This document shows, one piece after another, positions 1 to 8,720 of a stretch of DNA of 64,000 nt (position 1 is the stretch's first letter; each line of letters begins with the position of its first letter). Under the pieces are notes generated by a model. The model saw only the letters and a list, made by a program, of their open reading frames with translations, had not been told where the DNA came from and searched no databases. The DNA is from Bog-756 sp963704585 (GTDB taxonomy: Bacteria > Actinomycetota > Acidimicrobiia > Acidimicrobiales > RAAP-2). The stretch spans positions 1,488,001 through 1,552,000 of the forward strand of contig OY969919.1 of the NCBI GenBank assembly GCA_963704585.1, read 5' to 3'. A program made the position numbers and the translations under genes.

Positions 1-885
1 ATCCTCCACGCCACCGCGTTCCGCCGACTGGCCGGCAAGACCCAGGTCTTCGTCTTCCCCGATGACCACCAGCGGACGCGCCTCACCCACGCGCTCGAGG
101 TCGCTCAGGTCGCGACCGGCATCGCGCGGGCCTGTCGGCTCAACGTGGCGCTCACCGAGGCGATCGCGCTCGGGCACGACTGTGGCCACGGCCCCGGTGG
201 GCACGCGAGCGAGGATGCGCTCTCCCCCTACGTCGACGGCGGCTTCGACCACGCACCCTGGGGCGCGGACGTCTCGCTCGCACGGCTCAACCTGTGCGTC
301 GAGACGCTCGACGGGATCCGGAACCACTCGTGGTCGCGCCCGGCCCCGTCGACCCCCGAGGGCGAGGTGGTGAGCTGGGCCGATCGCATCGCCTACGTCT
401 GCCACGACTTCGAGGACGCGGTGAAGAGCGGGATCGTGACGCCGAGCGCGCTGCCACGGCTCGTCCTCGAGCGGTGCGGCGAGCGCCGGAGCCAGCAGCT
501 CGGCACCTTCATCGACGCGATGGTCGCGACGATCCTCGCGACGGGGCTGATCGGCATGGACGACGACGCGGCCGCGGCGCTCGCGGCGTTCCGCGCGAGC
601 AACTACGAGCACGTCTACCTCCGGCCGAGCTCGCTCGCGCAGGGGCGGGCGGTGATCTCGGTGCTGCGCGCCCTCGTCGACCACTTCGGGGACCGGCCCC
701 ACCTGATCCCCGACGGGGGCCACCCGGCGGCCGAGCTCGGCGGCGGCGAACCCGGGGCGGTCCGCGCCGCGGTCGCCTATGTCGCGGGCATGACCGACCG
801 GTTCGCCTTCGGTCAGGCGGTTGCCCTTCTCGGGTGGGACCCTGACAAGCTCCCCGCGGGGATCGGCATGGCCCGCATGACCTGA
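1..885 (+). CDS. dGTPase-like HD-domain phosphohydrolase (5' partial)
   Basis: The reading frame is open from base 1, so the N-terminus lies outside the window; 294 residues are visible. It starts within the motif AFRRLAGKTQVF, typical of deoxyguanosine triphosphate triphosphohydrolases. HD-superfamily metal ligands follow: His in RLTHALEV, the pair in GHDCGHGPGGH, and the downstream Asp in WADRIAYVCHDFED. The family removes triphosphate from dGTP or related dNTPs and helps control nucleotide pools in the cytoplasm. The C-terminal half is alpha-helical without further motifs. The next gene is convergent with a 13-base gap. The family call is firm; substrate specificity is inferred. Confidence 0.88.
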   Translation: MLHATAFRRLAGKTQVFVFPDDHQRTRLTHALEVAQVATGIARACRLNVALTEAIALGHDCGHGPGGHASEDALSPYVDGGFDHAPWGADVSLARLNLCVETLDGIRNHSWSRPAPSTPEGEVVSWADRIAYVCHDFEDAVKSGIVTPSALPRLVLERCGERRSQQLGTFIDAMVATILATGLIGMDDDAAAALAAFRASNYEHVYLRPSSLAQGRAVISVLRALVDHFGDRPHLIPDGGHPAAELGGGEPGAVRAAVAYVAGMTDRFAFGQAVALLGWDPDKLPAGIGMARMT

Positions 886-898
886 GCGGCCTCGCCGC

Positions 899-1300
899 TC
901 AGCCGGTGAAGGCGCGGGGGTCGTCGGTCGGGACGATGTCCTTGCCCAGCGGGGCGATCGCGACGGCGGCGAGCTTGAAGTCGGCGATGCCGAGCGGGAT
1001 CCCGATGATGGTGAGGCAGAGCACGATGCCGGTGAGCACGTGGGCGATCGCCATCCAGAAGCCGGCCAGCACGAACCAGAGGACGTTGCCGATGACGGAG
1101 CCCGGGCCGGCGTCCGGCTTGCGGACCACGGTCCGCCCGAACGGCCAGACCACGAACGCGGCAAGCCGGAAGCAGGCGATCCCGAACGGGATGGTCACGA
1201 TCAGCAGGCACATCACGACGCCGGCGACCAGGTAGCCGATCGCGAGCCAGAGGCCGCAGAGCACCAGCCAGATCACGTTGAGGACTGCCCGCACCGGCAC
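899..1300 (-). CDS. YccF-like inner membrane protein (DUF307 type)
   Basis: About 133 residues forming two similar halves. Each half has a hydrophobic stretch followed by IPFGIACFRLAAFVVWPFGR (first half) or IPLGIADFKLAAVAIAPLGK (second half), the repeated signature of the YccF family. Several membrane segments are predicted by eye. Function is unknown in the family. Two in-frame GTG codons, at 1300 and 1294, are possible starts and neither has a convincing ribosome-binding site. It is convergent with the dGTPase-like gene and divergent from the methyltransferase. Confidence 0.75.
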   Translation of the reverse strand: MPVRAVLNVIWLVLCGLWLAIGYLVAGVVMCLLIVTIPFGIACFRLAAFVVWPFGRTVVRKPDAGPGSVIGNVLWFVLAGFWMAIAHVLTGIVLCLTIIGIPLGIADFKLAAVAIAPLGKDIVPTDDPRAFTG

Positions 1301-1513
1301 AGTGTGGCAGGGACGACGCGGCTGCATCGAGGGCCGCGCCGGGCCGGTGGCGGCCGTAGCATCGGAGGTGGAGCGAACTGCAACGGACGAGGAGGTCGGC
1401 GATGACCACCGAGATCTCGAGCTCGACCCGCACCACCGAGGCGGCGCAGACCGGGCCGGCTCCCCCCACCGCGTCGGCGCCGGGATCGGGAGCCACCGGA
1501 CCTCCGTTCGACG

Positions 1514-2794
1514 GTGCGACTCCGCCCGCAGGCAGACGCGGCGGCCGTTGTCGCCCCTCTCCTCACGGCGATGGTCGGCGAGGCGCCGGTCCGGTTCGAA
1601 TTCTGGGACGGCAGCGTGATCGGCGCCGCGGACCCCGTGGGCACCGTGCGCGTCCGGTCGGCCGACGCGTTGCGCCGGATCCTCTGGTCCCCCGGCGAGC
1701 TCGGGGTCGCCCACGCGTACGTGGCGGGGGACCTCGCCGTCGACGGCGACCTCTTCGTGCTGCTGCGCACGTTGCACGACACGTCGCACGGTGGCCTCCG
1801 CTCGGTCGGATGGCGCGCGCTGCCGACCGCGCTCGATGCCGCGCGCCGCCTCGGTCTGCCCGCCGCTCCGCTCCGACCGCCGCCCGAGGAGTGCCGCCCG
1901 GTCGGTCGGCTCCACTCGCCGTCGCGCGACGCACGGGCGGTCAGCCACCACTACGACGTGGGCAACGACTTCTACCGGCTCGTCCTCGGGCCGTCGATGA
2001 CCTACTCGTGCGCACGCTTCACGTCCCCGGCGACGACCCTCGAGGAGGCCCAGGACGCCAAGCACGAGCTCGTCTGCCGCAAGCTCGGCCTCGACCGCTT
2101 CGCCGGCGCGCGCCTGCTCGACGTCGGCTGCGGCTGGGGATCGATGGCGATCCATGCGGCCCGGCACCACGGCGCGCAGGTGGTCGGCGTCTCGCTCAGC
2201 CGCGAGCAGGTCCAGCTCGCCCGTCGGCGCGTCGACGAGGCGGGGATCGCCGACCGCGTCGAGATCAGGCTGCAGGACTACCGCGACCTGCGCGGCGAGC
2301 GGTTCGACGCGATCTCGTCGATCGGGATGTTCGAGCACGTGGGCACCGAGCGCATGGCCCGGTACTTCGCGACCCTGCGTGCGCTCCTCGGACCGGAGGG
2401 CCGGCTGCTCAACCACGCCATCTCGAGGGCCGGGGGCTCGCGGCTCGGGCCGCGCACCTTCATCGGGCGGTACGTCTTCCCGGACGGGGAGCTGCTCGAC
2501 GTCGGGGAGGTCGTCCTCGGGATGGAGCGCGCGGGGTTCGAAGTCCGCGACGCGGAGTCGCTCCGCGAGCACTACTCACGCACGCTCCAGTGCTGGGTGG
2601 GCAACCTCGAGGCGCAGTGGGACGAGGCGGTCGGCCTCGTCGGACGGCCCCGCGCCGACGTGTGGCGGCTCTACATGGCGGGATCGGCCAACGGATTCGA
2701 CGACGGCGGTCTCGCCGTCCACCAGGTGCTCGGCGTGGTGACCGGGCCCGACGGTGGGAGCGGCATGCCGCCGACGCGCTCGGGTTGGGGCTGA
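1514..2794 (+). CDS. cyclopropane-fatty-acyl-phospholipid synthase-like methyltransferase
   Basis: 426 residues of the Cfa/mycolic-acid cyclopropane synthase family, which transfers a methylene from S-adenosylmethionine to unsaturated acyl chains of membrane lipids. The SAM-binding motif LLDVGCGWGSMA lies near residue 200, preceded by the family stretch SHHYDVGNDFY and followed by SIGMFEHVG. The first readable start is GTG 1514, with no ribosome-binding site. A perfect AGGAGG at 1390-1395 precedes ATG 1402 in another frame, which runs for about 40 Ser/Thr/Pro/Ala-rich residues. Joining the two needs one base removed near 1515-1540, so the true gene may be 1402-2794 with a frameshift. Confidence 0.85.
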   Translation: MRLRPQADAAAVVAPLLTAMVGEAPVRFEFWDGSVIGAADPVGTVRVRSADALRRILWSPGELGVAHAYVAGDLAVDGDLFVLLRTLHDTSHGGLRSVGWRALPTALDAARRLGLPAAPLRPPPEECRPVGRLHSPSRDARAVSHHYDVGNDFYRLVLGPSMTYSCARFTSPATTLEEAQDAKHELVCRKLGLDRFAGARLLDVGCGWGSMAIHAARHHGAQVVGVSLSREQVQLARRRVDEAGIADRVEIRLQDYRDLRGERFDAISSIGMFEHVGTERMARYFATLRALLGPEGRLLNHAISRAGGSRLGPRTFIGRYVFPDGELLDVGEVVLGMERAGFEVRDAESLREHYSRTLQCWVGNLEAQWDEAVGLVGRPRADVWRLYMAGSANGFDDGGLAVHQVLGVVTGPDGGSGMPPTRSGWG

Positions 2795-2795
2795 G

Positions 2796-2809
2796 CGGTC
2801 GGACGACCG
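2796..2809. terminator. short hairpin between convergent genes
   Basis: CGGTCG-GA-CGACCG forms a 6-bp stem immediately after the methyltransferase stop and 14 bases before the stop of the convergent phosphoesterase gene. There is no T-tract. A role in termination is inferred from position alone. Confidence 0.3.
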
Positions 2810-2822
2810 GGCGTCCCCCCGG

Positions 2823-4424
2823 TCACCCGCCGATTGCCGCCGAGGACGCGGCGGCCGACTTGGCCGACGGCGTGCCGGTCAGGGTGGTGACCGGGTGGAC
2901 CGGCAGGATCACCGGCGGACGCGGCGCCTGGCTGAAGTCGAAGTCGTTCACCAGGTTGCCGAGGATCGCCGCGTTCTCGCGGACGTCGGGTCGCGGGTCG
3001 GGGCGGCCGTCGGTGGCCGGATCGAGGCGCTGTCCGTGGAGGAAGTCGTCCTCGATGAACTTGTCGTAGGCGTCGAAGCTGAGCGTCTGGTGGTCGACGG
3101 CGCCCTTCTTCGCGTACGGGCTGATCACGATGCCCGGTACCCGGAGCCCGTAGCCGTTCTGGTCGACGGCCGGCGGGACGACGTGGTCGTAGAAGCCGCC
3201 CCAGTCGTCCCAGGCCAGGAAGATGGCCGAGGAGCTCCAGTCGGGGCTGTGCATCACCGCGTTGATCAGACTCGTCACGTACGACTGGCCGAAGCTCACC
3301 GGCGCGGGAGGGTGCTCGCTGACCTCGCCGGAGGGAACCACCCAGCTGACCGCGGGGAGCGTGCCGGCCTTCGCTGCGGCGTAGAACGTGTCGACCGAGC
3401 GGATGTTGCCGAGCTGGTGGTCGGCGCGGACCGTGTCGAACCACGGGAGCGGGTTCCAGATCCCCGGGGTGTTCGCGCTCTGGCTCACCGGCGCGCAGGT
3501 CAGGGCCGCGTCGTTCTCGCAGTCCGGCTCGGTCCCGCTCACCACGTAGTAACCCCACGAGACGTGGTCCTTGGCGAGCAGGTAGGTGAGGTCGGTCCAC
3601 GCGTAGATGGGCTGGTTCGACGCGGCGGGCCGGTTGGTGTTTTTGGGACCGGTCTCGCCGCCGTAGACCGCCGGCGCGTTCTGCGGCCGCTCCGCCGGCC
3701 GGGTCTGCAGCGCGTTGACGCAGCTCGACGGATTGTCGACCTGCGTGCAGAACGCCGACCACTCCGAGACGAGGAAGAGGTGGGAGGGCAGGCTCCACGA
3801 CGCGTTGGGCTCGAACAGGTGATCCTGCAGCACGAAGTCCTTCGCGTAGGTCCAGTAGTTCGGGATGTCGCTCTCGACGTGGTAGCCCATCACGTCCGGC
3901 GTGGCCGAGTTGGTACACGCGGGATCGGTCGGGACGAGGCATCCCTTGCGACCACTCTGCGCCTGGGCGATGAAGCCGTCCATCTTGCCGCCGTTCACGT
4001 CCGCGGTGGCATTGGACGCAGAGTGCGGTCCCCCGCCGTTCACGTCCGCGTGGTCGACGTAGGGCGCGACGCACTGGCCCGTCTGGGCATCGGGGACGCA
4101 GACCGTCGGCTTGCCGTCGGCCATCGGGATGCCGTCGGCGCCGGGGAACGTGCCGAAGTAGGAGTCGAAGGAGCGGTTCTCCTGCTGGATCACGATCACG
4201 TGCTTGATCTTGTGGATGCCCGGCGGGACGAGGTAGGTACCGGTCGGGCCGCCGCTCACCCGCTCGGAACCGGAGGGCACGGTCGATGTCGTGGTGGTCG
4301 ACGGGGACGCCGACCCGCCGCCGCACGCCGCCGCGGTCAGCGTGAGCGCGCCGAGCACGATCGAGCCGACCGACCGGTGCCGGAGACGCGCGCCCCGGCG
4401 ATCCCGTCGGCGCAGATGACCCAT
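2823..4424 (-). CDS. exported lipoprotein phosphoesterase (phospholipase C / acid phosphatase-like)
   Basis: 533 residues. The N-terminus has arginines, a hydrophobic stretch and the lipobox LTAAAC-G, so it should be a membrane-anchored lipoprotein, followed by a Ser/Thr linker. The body matches the phosphoesterase family of bacterial phospholipases C: IKHVIVIQQENRSFDSYFG (metal-binding Glu-Asn-Arg-Ser-Phe-Asp) near residue 75, AWDDWGGFYDHV, and the C-terminal GLRVPGIVISPYAKKG. It probably releases phosphate from phospholipids or organic phosphates outside the membrane. The ATG start lies 8 bases after a TAGGGT -10 element. It is read in the same direction as mrp but has its own promoter. The exact substrate is unknown. 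Confidence 0.87.
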   Translation of the reverse strand: MGHLRRRDRRGARLRHRSVGSIVLGALTLTAAACGGGSASPSTTTTSTVPSGSERVSGGPTGTYLVPPGIHKIKHVIVIQQENRSFDSYFGTFPGADGIPMADGKPTVCVPDAQTGQCVAPYVDHADVNGGGPHSASNATADVNGGKMDGFIAQAQSGRKGCLVPTDPACTNSATPDVMGYHVESDIPNYWTYAKDFVLQDHLFEPNASWSLPSHLFLVSEWSAFCTQVDNPSSCVNALQTRPAERPQNAPAVYGGETGPKNTNRPAASNQPIYAWTDLTYLLAKDHVSWGYYVVSGTEPDCENDAALTCAPVSQSANTPGIWNPLPWFDTVRADHQLGNIRSVDTFYAAAKAGTLPAVSWVVPSGEVSEHPPAPVSFGQSYVTSLINAVMHSPDWSSSAIFLAWDDWGGFYDHVVPPAVDQNGYGLRVPGIVISPYAKKGAVDHQTLSFDAYDKFIEDDFLHGQRLDPATDGRPDPRPDVRENAAILGNLVNDFDFSQAPRPPVILPVHPVTTLTGTPSAKSAAASSAAIGG

Positions 4425-4432
4425 GGCGGCAC

Positions 4433-4438
4433 ACCCTA
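4433..4438 (-). promoter_or_regulatory. -10 element of the phosphoesterase gene
   Basis: TAGGGT on the minus strand, 8 bases before ATG 4424. It fits the TANNNT close-to-start pattern seen elsewhere in the window and implies a leaderless or almost leaderless mRNA. Confidence 0.45.
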
Positions 4439-4462
4439 GAGTGCGCAGTCCCGCCGTTGACG

Positions 4463-5641
4463 TCAGCGGACCGTGAGCTCCGACCGGTAGACGCGCGACG
4501 GGCCGAGGTCGACGAGGGTGTGGGCGAGCGCGGCGAACGTCGCGGCGGCCTCGCCTTCCGGTTCGGCGACCAGGATCGGTACGCCGTCGTCCCCGCCCTC
4601 GCGCAACGTGGGCACGAGGGGGACCTGCGCGAGCAGCGGAACGCCGAGCTCGTCGGCGAGCTGTGTGCCACCGCCCGAGCCGAAGAGCTCGTAGCGCGTC
4701 CCGTCGTCCCCGGTGAACCAGCTCATGTTCTCGATCACCCCGCGGACCGCGAGCTTGAGCTTGCGCGCGGCGTAGGCCGAGCGCTGGGCCACCCGCTGTG
4801 CCGCGGGTTGCGGGGTCGTCACCACGTAGACCTCGGTGCGCGGCAGGTACTGCCCGAGCGAGAGGGTCACGTCACCGGTGCCCGGCGGCATGTCGATCAG
4901 CAGGAAGTCCGGCTCCCCCCAGTAGGCGTCGACGAGGAACTGCTCGAGCGCCTTGTGCAGCATCGGGCCGCGCCATATGACCGGTGTGTCGTCCGCGACG
5001 AAGAAGCCCATCGAGAGGCAGCGCACTCCGTGTGCGGTGGGCGGCACGACGAGGTCGCCGATGATGAGTGGATCGGCCGTGATCCCGAGCATGCGCGGCA
5101 CCGAGAAGCCGTAGACGTCCGCGTCGAGGATCCCGACGTCGAGCCCGAGCTGCGCGAGCGCCACGGCGAGGTTGACCGTCACCGACGACTTGCCCACCCC
5201 GCCCTTGCCCGACGAGACGCCGACGATCCTCGTCTTCGAGCGGGGCAGCATGAAGCGGTTGGGGCGGCCCTCCTCGTGACCGAGACGGCCGCCGTGGTCG
5301 TGGTCGTGGTCCTCGCCGTGGGCATGGTCGTGATCGTGGTCGTCGTCGACCGGTTCGCCCCGCAGCAGCATCCGGAGACGGGCCCGGGGCTCCTCCTCCA
5401 TGAGCCCGAGCCGGACCTCGACGGTCCGGGCGCCCGGCAGGGCGGCGACCGCCCGGCGGACCCGCTCCTCGAGCTCCTCGACCTGCGGGTAGTGGGCGAC
5501 CGGCAGCGCGAGCTCGACGGTGGTCCGCCTCCGTCCCGCGTCGATCGCCCCGACCATCCCGAGGACGCCGAGCGGTTGGCGGAGCTCGGGATCGACGACC
5601 GTGGCGACGGCCTCTCTGACCTGCGATTCGTCGGTCGACAC
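4463..5641 (-). CDS. mrp: Mrp/NBP35-family Fe-S cluster carrier ATPase
   Basis: 392 residues. Residues 1-90 are a MIP18/DUF59-type domain. Residues 99-122 are a striking Asp-His-rich linker. A deviant Walker A, GKGGVGKSS, sits at 145-153, then the switch DADVYGFSVPRM and Walker B-like DFLLIDMPPGTGD. The family binds and transfers Fe-S clusters in the cytoplasm. The CxxC that normally follows ENMSxF is absent here: the stretch reads ENMSWFTGDDGTRYELFGSGGG. A GAGGAG ribosome-binding site precedes GTG 5641. It diverges from a SufR-like regulator and a cysteine desulfurase, which supports an Fe-S role. Confidence 0.93.
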   Translation of the reverse strand: MSTDESQVREAVATVVDPELRQPLGVLGMVGAIDAGRRRTTVELALPVAHYPQVEELEERVRRAVAALPGARTVEVRLGLMEEEPRARLRMLLRGEPVDDDHDHDHAHGEDHDHDHGGRLGHEEGRPNRFMLPRSKTRIVGVSSGKGGVGKSSVTVNLAVALAQLGLDVGILDADVYGFSVPRMLGITADPLIIGDLVVPPTAHGVRCLSMGFFVADDTPVIWRGPMLHKALEQFLVDAYWGEPDFLLIDMPPGTGDVTLSLGQYLPRTEVYVVTTPQPAAQRVAQRSAYAARKLKLAVRGVIENMSWFTGDDGTRYELFGSGGGTQLADELGVPLLAQVPLVPTLREGGDDGVPILVAEPEGEAAATFAALAHTLVDLGPSRVYRSELTVR

Positions 5642-5675
5642 GCGAGCACTCCTCGGGGAAATTCGATCTCATCGG

Positions 5676-5681
5676 TAGACT
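5676..5681 (+). promoter_or_regulatory. -10 element of the SufR-like gene (leaderless)
   Basis: TAGACT, then seven bases, then GTG 5689. This spacing puts the transcription start at the start codon. It lies in the 47-bp region shared with divergent mrp, so a repressor bound here could affect both. Confidence 0.5.
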
Positions 5682-5688
5682 AGGGGAC

Positions 5689-6477
5689 GTGCAGGAAACG
5701 GTGGACAGCCCGGCCGCGGTCGTCACGCCGACCACGCGGGCACCCTCGACGCTGGGTAGGTCCGAGGGGGACGGCGCCGATCGGAACTTCGCCGCGGCGG
5801 TGGCGGCCGTCTCGTCGGCCTTCGGCGACCCGACCCGCCGCGAGATCTACCTCTACGTCCGGGCCAACCCCGGGACCACGGCCTCGGCGGTCGCCGCCGA
5901 GTTCTCCCTCCACCCGAACGTGGCCCGGCACCACCTCGAGCGGCTCGCCGCCGGCGGGTACGTCGAGGTGACCATGGAGCGGGCCGCCGGCCAGGGGGCG
6001 GGGCGACCCTCCAAACGGTTCCGGGCGGTCGGCGCGGACCCGACCCTCGAGTTCCTCACCCGCCGCGACGATCTGCTCGTCCTCCTCCTCCAGGAGGCCC
6101 TCCAGCTCCTCGGGCCGGAGGCGGCCGAGCGCATGGCCGAGCGGGTCGGCGAGGAGTACGGGCGGACCCTCGCCGGCCAGATGTCGCCCGGGGACAGCCA
6201 GCGGTCGCTCCGGACCGCGATGCACGCGATCGCGGAGACGCTGACCGCGCACGGCTTCGCGGCGCACGCCGAGGACCAGGGCACGAGCACCGCGGTCGTC
6301 GCCGACACCTGCCCCTTCGGGGACGCCGCCTCGCAGTACCCGGTGCTCTGCGCGGTCGACCGCGGGATGGTCAAGGGGCTGCTCGCCGGGCTCTGCGGTG
6401 GGACACCGGGGGCGGTCCCGGTGGTGGTCTCGTCGTCACGCGCCCGCGGCGACGACGCCTGCGCCGCGGTCGTCTGA
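5689..6477 (+). CDS. SufR-like winged-helix regulator with C-terminal cysteine cluster
   Basis: 262 residues. Residues 40-110 form an ArsR/DeoR-like winged helix (AFGDPTRREIYLYVR ... HPNVARHHLERLAAGGYVE). The C-terminal third contains Cys208, Cys221, Cys236 and Cys258. The C-X12-C spacing of the first pair equals that of the Fe-S ligands in SufR, the [4Fe-4S] repressor of suf genes. It sits between Mrp and a cysteine desulfurase, so it probably senses Fe-S status and controls these neighbours (inference). GTG 5689 is chosen because of the -10 element; GTG 5701 is an alternative. The desulfurase starts 9 bases downstream, so the two are co-transcribed. Confidence 0.8.
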   Translation: MQETVDSPAAVVTPTTRAPSTLGRSEGDGADRNFAAAVAAVSSAFGDPTRREIYLYVRANPGTTASAVAAEFSLHPNVARHHLERLAAGGYVEVTMERAAGQGAGRPSKRFRAVGADPTLEFLTRRDDLLVLLLQEALQLLGPEAAERMAERVGEEYGRTLAGQMSPGDSQRSLRTAMHAIAETLTAHGFAAHAEDQGTSTAVVADTCPFGDAASQYPVLCAVDRGMVKGLLAGLCGGTPGAVPVVVSSSRARGDDACAAVV

Positions 6478-6486
6478 CCGCCGCCG

Positions 6487-7635
6487 GTGGCCCGCCACTA
6501 CCTCGACCACGCCTCGACGACGCCGCTCCGGCCGGAGGCACGCGCCGCCTGGCGCGCGTTCGACGAGCACGCGGTCGACGCCGATCCCGGGCGGGTCCAC
6601 ACCGAGGGCCGCATCGTGCGGGCGATGCTCGAGGAGGCGCGTGAGCAGGTCGCCGCGCTCTTCTCGGTCCGCCCGCGGGAGGTCGTCCTCACCTCCGGGG
6701 GCACCGAGGCGGTCAACGCCGCGGTGTGGGGAGCGACCCGAGCCGGCCCCGGCCCCGTCGTGCTCGCCGCGGTCGAGCACTCCTCGGTCCTCGCCTCCTC
6801 CCGTCGTGCGGCCCCGGTGGTCTCGTTGCCCGTCGACCGCACGGGACGGATCGACCCGGACGGGGTCGACGACGCCGTCGCGCACTGCCGACGCGAACAC
6901 GGCGGCCTCCCCTCGCTCGTGCACTGCCAGTGGGCCAACCACGAGGTCGGCACGGTCCAGCCGGTCGCCGAGGTCGTCGAACGGTGCCGCCGGCACGGTG
7001 TCCTGATCCACGTCGACGCCGTGGCCGCGGCGGGCCACCTCCCCTGCGACGTCGGTGCGCTCGGCGCAGACCTGGTGTCCGTGTCGGCACACAAGTTCGG
7101 CGGCCCACCGGGGATGGGTGCGCTGCTCGTGCGGCGCGGCCTGCGCCTCGACCCGCTGCTCGTCGGCGGGGACCAGGAGCGGGCACGGCGCGCGGGGTTC
7201 GAGAACGTGGGCGCCGCGATCGCCTTCGGCGCGGCCGCGTCCGCGCTGACCGAACCCGGACGGCTCGACGCCGAGGCGGAGGAGGCCGGACGGCACACGG
7301 CACGCCTGGCGGAGGCGGCGACCGCCGTCGAGGGCGTGGAGCTGCTCGGCGACCCGGTCGAGCGCCTCCCCCACCTGGTCTGCTGTTCGGTCGCCGGGGT
7401 CGGCGCCGAGCCGGTCCTCCTCGGGCTCGACCAGGCCGGGGTCGCGGCCCATTCGGGGTCGTCGTGCTCGTCCGAATCCCTCGAGCCCTCGCCGGTCCTC
7501 GCCGCGATGGGCGTGGACCCGGAGCGCTCGCTGCGGCTCTCGGTCGGCTGGTCGACGGTCGGGGCCGACGTCGACGCGTTCGTCGACGCGTTCGCAGCGG
7601 TGGTCGGGAGGCTGCGCGCGCTCGCGGGCGGGTAG
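6487..7635 (+). CDS. cysteine desulfurase (NifS/IscS type)
   Basis: 382-residue class V aminotransferase fold. The N-terminal YLDHASTTPLRPEA and TSGGTEAVN are the usual family motifs. Lys203 in SVSAHKFGGPPG should hold pyridoxal phosphate. Cys327 in HSGSSCSSE is the persulfide-forming cysteine on a short group-I-like loop. The enzyme takes sulfur from cysteine for Fe-S clusters or thio-cofactors. It starts at GTG 6487, directly behind the SufR-like gene, and forms with it and Mrp a small Fe-S assembly locus. No IscU/SufU scaffold is present in the window. Confidence 0.93.
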   Translation: MARHYLDHASTTPLRPEARAAWRAFDEHAVDADPGRVHTEGRIVRAMLEEAREQVAALFSVRPREVVLTSGGTEAVNAAVWGATRAGPGPVVLAAVEHSSVLASSRRAAPVVSLPVDRTGRIDPDGVDDAVAHCRREHGGLPSLVHCQWANHEVGTVQPVAEVVERCRRHGVLIHVDAVAAAGHLPCDVGALGADLVSVSAHKFGGPPGMGALLVRRGLRLDPLLVGGDQERARRAGFENVGAAIAFGAAASALTEPGRLDAEAEEAGRHTARLAEAATAVEGVELLGDPVERLPHLVCCSVAGVGAEPVLLGLDQAGVAAHSGSSCSSESLEPSPVLAAMGVDPERSLRLSVGWSTVGADVDAFVDAFAAVVGRLRALAGG

Positions 7636-7666
7636 CCTGGCCGGCCGCGGCACGGGGTACGACGGC

Positions 7667-7672
7667 TACCTT
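7667..7672 (+). promoter_or_regulatory. -10 element of the quinone oxidoreductase gene (leaderless)
   Basis: TACCTT, exactly six bases before ATG 7679. No ribosome-binding site is present between them, so the transcript is probably leaderless. Confidence 0.5.
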
Positions 7673-7678
7673 CTGCCC

Positions 7679-8650
7679 ATGCGCGTCGTCGTCTGTCACG
7701 AGTTCGGTCCGCTCGACACCCTCGTCGTCGAGGAGCGCGAACCGCTCGTGGCCGGACCGGGCCAGGCCGTCGTCGCGGTACGTGCGGCGGGCGTCAACTA
7801 CGTCGACGGCCTGCTCTGCCAGGGCCGGTACCAGCTCACACCACCGCTCCCCTTCGTACCCGGCGGGGAGGTCGCCGGCGAGGTCGTCGCCGTCGGCGAC
7901 GGCGTCGAGGGGGTGCGCGCCGGCGACCGGGTCATCGCCTTCTGCGGCTTCGGCGGGTTCGGCGAGCAGGTCGCGCTGCCGGCGGTCACGCTGATCCCCG
8001 TGCCGGAGGTGCTCGACTTCGGCCGTGCCGCCGCGCTCGTGCAGAGCTACGCGACCGCGCTCTTCACCCTCTCCCGGCGCGCCTCGGTCGCGCCCGGCGA
8101 GTGGGTGCTGGTGCTCGGGGCGGGCGGCGGGGTCGGCCTCGCTACGGTCGACGTCGCGACCGCGCTCGGTGCCCGGGTGATCGCCGCGGCGTCGAACGAG
8201 GAGAAGCTCGCCGCGGCACGCGAGATGGGCGCCGAGGCCACCATCGCCTACGAGGAGGAGGACCTCAAGGTGCGCGCGAGGGAGCTCTCGGGCGGCGGCG
8301 TGGACGTCGTGGTCGACCCGGTCGGCGGTCGCCACAGCGAGCCTGCACTCCGGGCGACCGGACCGCTCGGCCGGTTCTGCGTGATCGGCTTCGCGTCCGG
8401 ACCGATCGCCTCGGTCCCGCTCAACCTCGTGCTCCTCAACAACCGGACCGTGGTCGGTGTCGACTGGGGCGGTTGGAGCTTCCGCGACCCGGCGGGCAAC
8501 CGCGCGCTCCTCGCCGAGCTGCTCGGGATGGTCGGCGAGGGTCGGCTCCACCCGTCGGCACCCGCCATCCGGCCGCTCGAGGACGCCGCCGCGGTCATGA
8601 CCGGCCTGCTCGACCGCTCGATCGCCGGCAAGGTCGTCCTCGTTCCCTGA
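7679..8650 (+). CDS. zinc-free MDR oxidoreductase (NADPH:quinone oxidoreductase-like)
   Basis: 323 residues of the medium-chain dehydrogenase superfamily. The N-terminal GroES-like domain contains AAGVNYVDGLLCQGRY and the Rossmann domain begins at VLVLGAGGGVGLATVDVATALGARVIA. Catalytic and structural zinc cysteines are missing, as in quinone reductases and enoyl reductases of the family. It should use NADPH to reduce a quinone or enone in the cytosol; the substrate is unknown. The ATG start fits the -10 element six bases upstream. Confidence 0.87.
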   Translation: MRVVVCHEFGPLDTLVVEEREPLVAGPGQAVVAVRAAGVNYVDGLLCQGRYQLTPPLPFVPGGEVAGEVVAVGDGVEGVRAGDRVIAFCGFGGFGEQVALPAVTLIPVPEVLDFGRAAALVQSYATALFTLSRRASVAPGEWVLVLGAGGGVGLATVDVATALGARVIAAASNEEKLAAAREMGAEATIAYEEEDLKVRARELSGGGVDVVVDPVGGRHSEPALRATGPLGRFCVIGFASGPIASVPLNLVLLNNRTVVGVDWGGWSFRDPAGNRALLAELLGMVGEGRLHPSAPAIRPLEDAAAVMTGLLDRSIAGKVVLVP

Positions 8651-8720
8651 CCGCGAGCGGACGCCCCCGGCCGATCGACGGCGCGCCCCACGGTTCCTCC
8701 GGCGCGGCGGACAGGTCGGG

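Noticed and set aside
5290..5350. Short GTGGTC/GTGATC repeats as a CRISPR-like or satellite repeat
   Set aside because: They encode the Asp-His linker of Mrp in frame; there are no spacers.
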